From NCBI GenBank assembly GCA_903904765.1, contig CAIVEA010000521.1:1-8057 (forward strand): a DNA stretch of 8,057 bases, written 5' to 3'. This DNA comes from an uncultured Chloroflexota bacterium. GTDB lineage: Bacteria; Chloroflexota; Anaerolineae; Aggregatilineales; Phototrophicaceae. The notes under the pieces are model-generated. The model searched no databases. It had not been told where the DNA came from and worked only from the letters and a program-made list of their open reading frames with translations. Made by a program: the position numbers and the translations under genes. Below are positions 5,911-8,057 of this stretch, piece by piece. Position 1 is the stretch's first letter; every line of letters begins with the position of its first letter.

Positions 5911-6087
5911 ATGAATGACGATCTTCACCCCGACGCGGAGGCACTGGAAGCGTGGGATAGGCTGCCAAAGACTGCGCCTTCGTTCGATGCGTTGCCCCCT
6001 ATGACGGGCGGCTTGCGTTGGATGGCGGTCATGGTGGGATTGCTGCTGGTGATGTTGGCAGCGATGTGGTTGTTGACCGCTCGCTGA
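5911..6087 (+). CDS. Small single-pass membrane protein (58 residues), unknown function
   Basis: A short frame beginning ATG-AAT-GAC at 5911, just 14 bases after the kinase-like stop, and ending TGA at 6087. The first 30 or so residues are acidic and soluble (MNDDLHPDAEALEAWDRLPK). Residues 36-58 (RWMAVMVGLLLVMLAAMWLLTAR) are a clear transmembrane helix with Arg at each end. A weak AGGGTG lies ten bases upstream, and translational coupling to the gene before is plausible. There is no family I recognise. Its position between the polysaccharide kinase-like gene and rmlA suggests a helper of the same membrane complex, perhaps anchoring or modulating the Wzz/kinase pair; this is inference. The organised layout (acidic tail, then one helix), the tight spacing, and the lack of any competing gene support it being real. 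Confidence 0.68.
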   Translation: MNDDLHPDAEALEAWDRLPKTAPSFDALPPMTGGLRWMAVMVGLLLVMLAAMWLLTAR

Positions 6088-6166
6088 TAGCTGTTAGCCT
6101 TTTGCAAGCCGAATCATGGCATTTTAGGCTTAATCCGTTTCCAGCAAACAAAGGGGAAAAGCGCGA

Positions 6167-7237
6167 ATGAAGGGCCTGATTCTCAGTGGCGGTAAAGGCA
6201 CGCGCCTGTATCCGCTGACTTATACCAATGCCAAGCAGTTGATTCCGGTTGCCAATAAGCCCGTGCTGGTGCGCGTGATCGATTCGATCCGTGATGCTGG
6301 CGTGGATGAGATTGGCGTGGTCATCGGGCAGACCGGCCCGCAAATCCGCGAAGTGCTGGGGGACGGCAGTAAGTGGGGCGTGAAGCTGACCTATATCCCG
6401 CAGGAAAGCCCGGATGGGCTGGCACATGCGGTGAAGATTTCACGCGATTTCCTCGGTGATGAACGTTTCGTGATGTTTCTCGGCGACAATGTAATTCAGG
6501 GCGGAATCGGGCAACTCATCAGCGATTTCGCGCATAGCGATTGGAATAGCCAGATCGTGCTGAAGGAAGTCGAGAATCCCTCGGCTTACGGCGTGGCGAA
6601 GCTGCGCCCTGACGGTAGCATCGAACAGCTCATCGAGAAGCCCAAGAACCCGCCGAGCAATTTGGCGCTGGTGGGCATCTATATGTTCGACCCCACCATC
6701 TGGGAAGCTGTGAACAGCATCAAGCCGTCGTGGCGCGGTGAATTGGAAATTACCGATGCAATTCAGTGGTTGATTGATGCTGGACGCAGTGTGTACCCGC
6801 ATGTGCATAAGGGCTGGTGGATTGACACTGGTAAGCCCAACGACATGCTGGAAGCGAACAGTCTGGTGCTGGAAGAACTGACCCCGACCATTTCGCCGGA
6901 CGCGATCATCGAAAATTCGCAGGTAGACCGCCGCGTGACAGTGGAACGCGGTGCGAAGATCATCAACAGCACCGTGCGCGGCCCGACCATCATCGGCGAA
7001 AACACGGTAATCGAGAACAGCTATGTCGGGCCGTTCACCAGCATTTACTACAACGTGCGCGTCACCAATTGCGAGATCGAGCGCAGCATTGTGCTGGAGA
7101 ACAGCAGTTTGAGTGATTTGGGGTCGCGGTTGCAGGATAGTTTGATCGGGCGATCTGTCACGCTTCAGCACAGTGACGAGAAGCCCAAGTCGCTGAAGAT
7201 GAATGTGGGCGACCACAGCAGCGTGTCCGTCGTATAA
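6167..7237 (+). CDS. rmlA: Glucose-1-phosphate thymidylyltransferase, long form with C-terminal beta-helix
   Basis: Forms dTDP-glucose (or a related nucleotide sugar) from dTTP and glucose-1-phosphate, the first step to dTDP-rhamnose and other deoxysugars. Residues 1-235 are the nucleotidyltransferase domain: GGKGTRLYPLT (8-18), the K23 region NAKQLIPV, LGDN (105-108; the metal-binding Asp), EKP (157-159), and GWWIDTG (216-222). Residues from about 240 on show hexapeptide-type repeats (IIENSQV, TIIGENTVIENSYVGP, CEIERSIVLENS), predicting a left-handed beta-helix. This long form (356 residues, against about 290 for short RmlA) is common in streptomycin-type StrD and archaeal or Chloroflexota enzymes. 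Sugar and base specificity cannot be fixed from sequence. The ATG at 6167 has AGGGG about ten bases upstream. It lies in line with the Wzz/kinase genes, fitting supply of activated sugar for a surface polysaccharide; no rmlB, C or D is in the window. Confidence 0.93.
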   Translation: MKGLILSGGKGTRLYPLTYTNAKQLIPVANKPVLVRVIDSIRDAGVDEIGVVIGQTGPQIREVLGDGSKWGVKLTYIPQESPDGLAHAVKISRDFLGDERFVMFLGDNVIQGGIGQLISDFAHSDWNSQIVLKEVENPSAYGVAKLRPDGSIEQLIEKPKNPPSNLALVGIYMFDPTIWEAVNSIKPSWRGELEITDAIQWLIDAGRSVYPHVHKGWWIDTGKPNDMLEANSLVLEELTPTISPDAIIENSQVDRRVTVERGAKIINSTVRGPTIIGENTVIENSYVGPFTSIYYNVRVTNCEIERSIVLENSSLSDLGSRLQDSLIGRSVTLQHSDEKPKSLKMNVGDHSSVSVV

Positions 7238-7276
7238 CATCGTAGTCCAGTGAAGTCAGTGGGATAAAGGATAGGC

Positions 7277-8057
7277 ATGAGCAAGGCAGAAATTAAGTTG
7301 ATCGCGGTTGATCTGGATGGCACGCTGCTCGACAGCAACCATCAGATTGGCGAACGTTCCGGCAAGGCGCTGAAGGCTGCTATGGAAAAGGGCGTGCAGG
7401 TGGTGATCGCCACTGGCAAATCCATCCGGGGCGCTCAGGTGGTCATAGATCAGTTGAAACTCAAAACGCCGGGTGTCTTCAATCAAGGAACGACGATCTA
7501 CCGCGCTGATGGGACGTTGTTGACTGAGACGACGATGGATAAGTCGCTGGTGCGCCAGATTCTCACGTTTGCGGAAGATCGCGGGTTTCAGGTGGCGGTG
7601 TACAGTCGTGACCGGATTCTGGTGCGCGAGATCAGCAAACGGATGCAGCAGTTAACGGTGGACTATCATGAACCCGAACCCGAACGGGTGGGGCCGCTGC
7701 AAAACATCCTCGATAACATGAGCATTCACAAGATGCTGATTACCAAGCCGGGAGATGGTCGGGCGGTGAGCGCCCTGCGCTGGCAACTGGGTATGCAGAT
7801 TCAGAATCGCGCCGGCCTGCTGCAAGTGGGCATCCCCGATATGCTGGAAATTCTGCCGGCGGGCGTTTCCAAAGGCTACGGCGTGAAGCAGTTGATTAAA
7901 GAAATGGGCGTGTCGGCCAGTGCGGTGCTGGCGATTGGCGACGCAGAAAATGATGTGGAAATGCTGCAACTGGCGGGGATTGGCGTGGCGATGGGCAACG
8001 CTTCCGCACATGTTAAGAGCGTTGCCAAGCATGTGGTCGCCAGCAACGATGCCGACG
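7277..8057 (+). CDS. Cof-type HAD phosphatase, partial (C-terminus off the right edge)
   Basis: Haloacid dehalogenase superfamily, Cof/IIB type, a cytosolic magnesium-dependent phosphatase of sugar phosphates or similar small molecules. 260 codons are visible, all open: motif I AVDLDGTLLDS (10-20; nucleophile D12 and acid/base D14), motif II VIATGKS (43-49, T46), motif III Lys in GVSKGYGVKQL (K199), and motif IV GDAENDVEML (221-230). The cap inserted between motifs II and III is of the IIB size. The family is usually 265-290 residues, so only a few tens of residues are missing. The ATG at 7277 has AAAGG six bases upstream, 39 bases after rmlA, so it may be co-transcribed. The substrate is unknown; a role in sugar-phosphate turnover with rmlA is possible but unproven, as this family is a common housekeeping one. 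Confidence 0.92.
   Translation, partial: MSKAEIKLIAVDLDGTLLDSNHQIGERSGKALKAAMEKGVQVVIATGKSIRGAQVVIDQLKLKTPGVFNQGTTIYRADGTLLTETTMDKSLVRQILTFAEDRGFQVAVYSRDRILVREISKRMQQLTVDYHEPEPERVGPLQNILDNMSIHKMLITKPGDGRAVSALRWQLGMQIQNRAGLLQVGIPDMLEILPAGVSKGYGVKQLIKEMGVSASAVLAIGDAENDVEMLQLAGIGVAMGNASAHVKSVAKHVVASNDAD

Noticed and set aside
6103..6133. AAGCC/GGCTT inverted repeat and TTGCAA box ahead of rmlA
   Set aside because: Five-base arms around a long unpaired centre and no good -10 at the right distance; expected by chance.
6440..7240. A 266-codon open frame on the minus strand opposite rmlA
   Set aside because: Antisense shadow of a well-identified enzyme; no family motif or convincing start signal.

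Overview
The window is a housekeeping and cell-surface segment of a bacterial chromosome. All but the first ~250 bases is moderately GC-rich. The gene set suggests Chloroflexota (Anaerolineae-like): a SAM-I riboswitch on metK, folE next to folK, a split Wzz-like/tyrosine-kinase-like pair, a long-form RmlA, and an N-terminally anchored protein of a kind I associate with that phylum. This assignment is inference; no rRNA or other marker is present.

Left part, all on the minus strand. Bases 1-164 hold the 5' portion of a small Cys/His-rich zinc-ribbon-like gene that runs off the left edge and lies in AT-rich DNA. In front of it is a perfect 12-bp inverted repeat whose 8-nt centre contains a -10-like element. 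Next comes a 342-residue single-pass membrane protein (258-1286) with two blocks of six-residue tandem repeats. After it is metK (1502-2716 or 2743), which has its own terminator at 1441-1473. Its leader carries an extended -10 promoter, a SAM-I riboswitch aptamer (2812-2914) and an intrinsic terminator (2763-2792), with a visible antiterminator alternative. This is a complete transcription-attenuation switch. folE (GTP cyclohydrolase I, 3019-3708) lies upstream of metK on the same strand.

Middle. A ~190-bp divergent intergenic region separates folE from folK (HPPK, plus strand). It holds a palindromic AGTATACT that could serve as -10 on both strands. FolE and FolK act in the same dihydropterin/folate branch.

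Right part, all on the plus strand, is a probable exopolysaccharide operon. It contains a Wzz/CpsC-type polysaccharide co-polymerase (4565-5218), a CpsD/BY-kinase-like ATPase with a glycine-less P-loop (5246-5896), an easily missed 58-residue single-TM protein (5911-6087), and a long-form glucose-1-phosphate thymidylyltransferase (6167-7237). A Cof-type HAD phosphatase (7277 onward) is cut by the right edge. Nucleotide-sugar supply (RmlA) and chain-length/export control (Wzz plus kinase-like ATPase) would work together in surface polysaccharide synthesis.

No mobile elements, CRISPR arrays, tRNAs or rRNAs were seen. The main points for a second look are the degenerate kinase P-loop with its adjacent tiny membrane protein, the repeat-covered promoter at the left edge, the hexapeptide-repeat membrane protein, and the Arg-to-His change in FolK.
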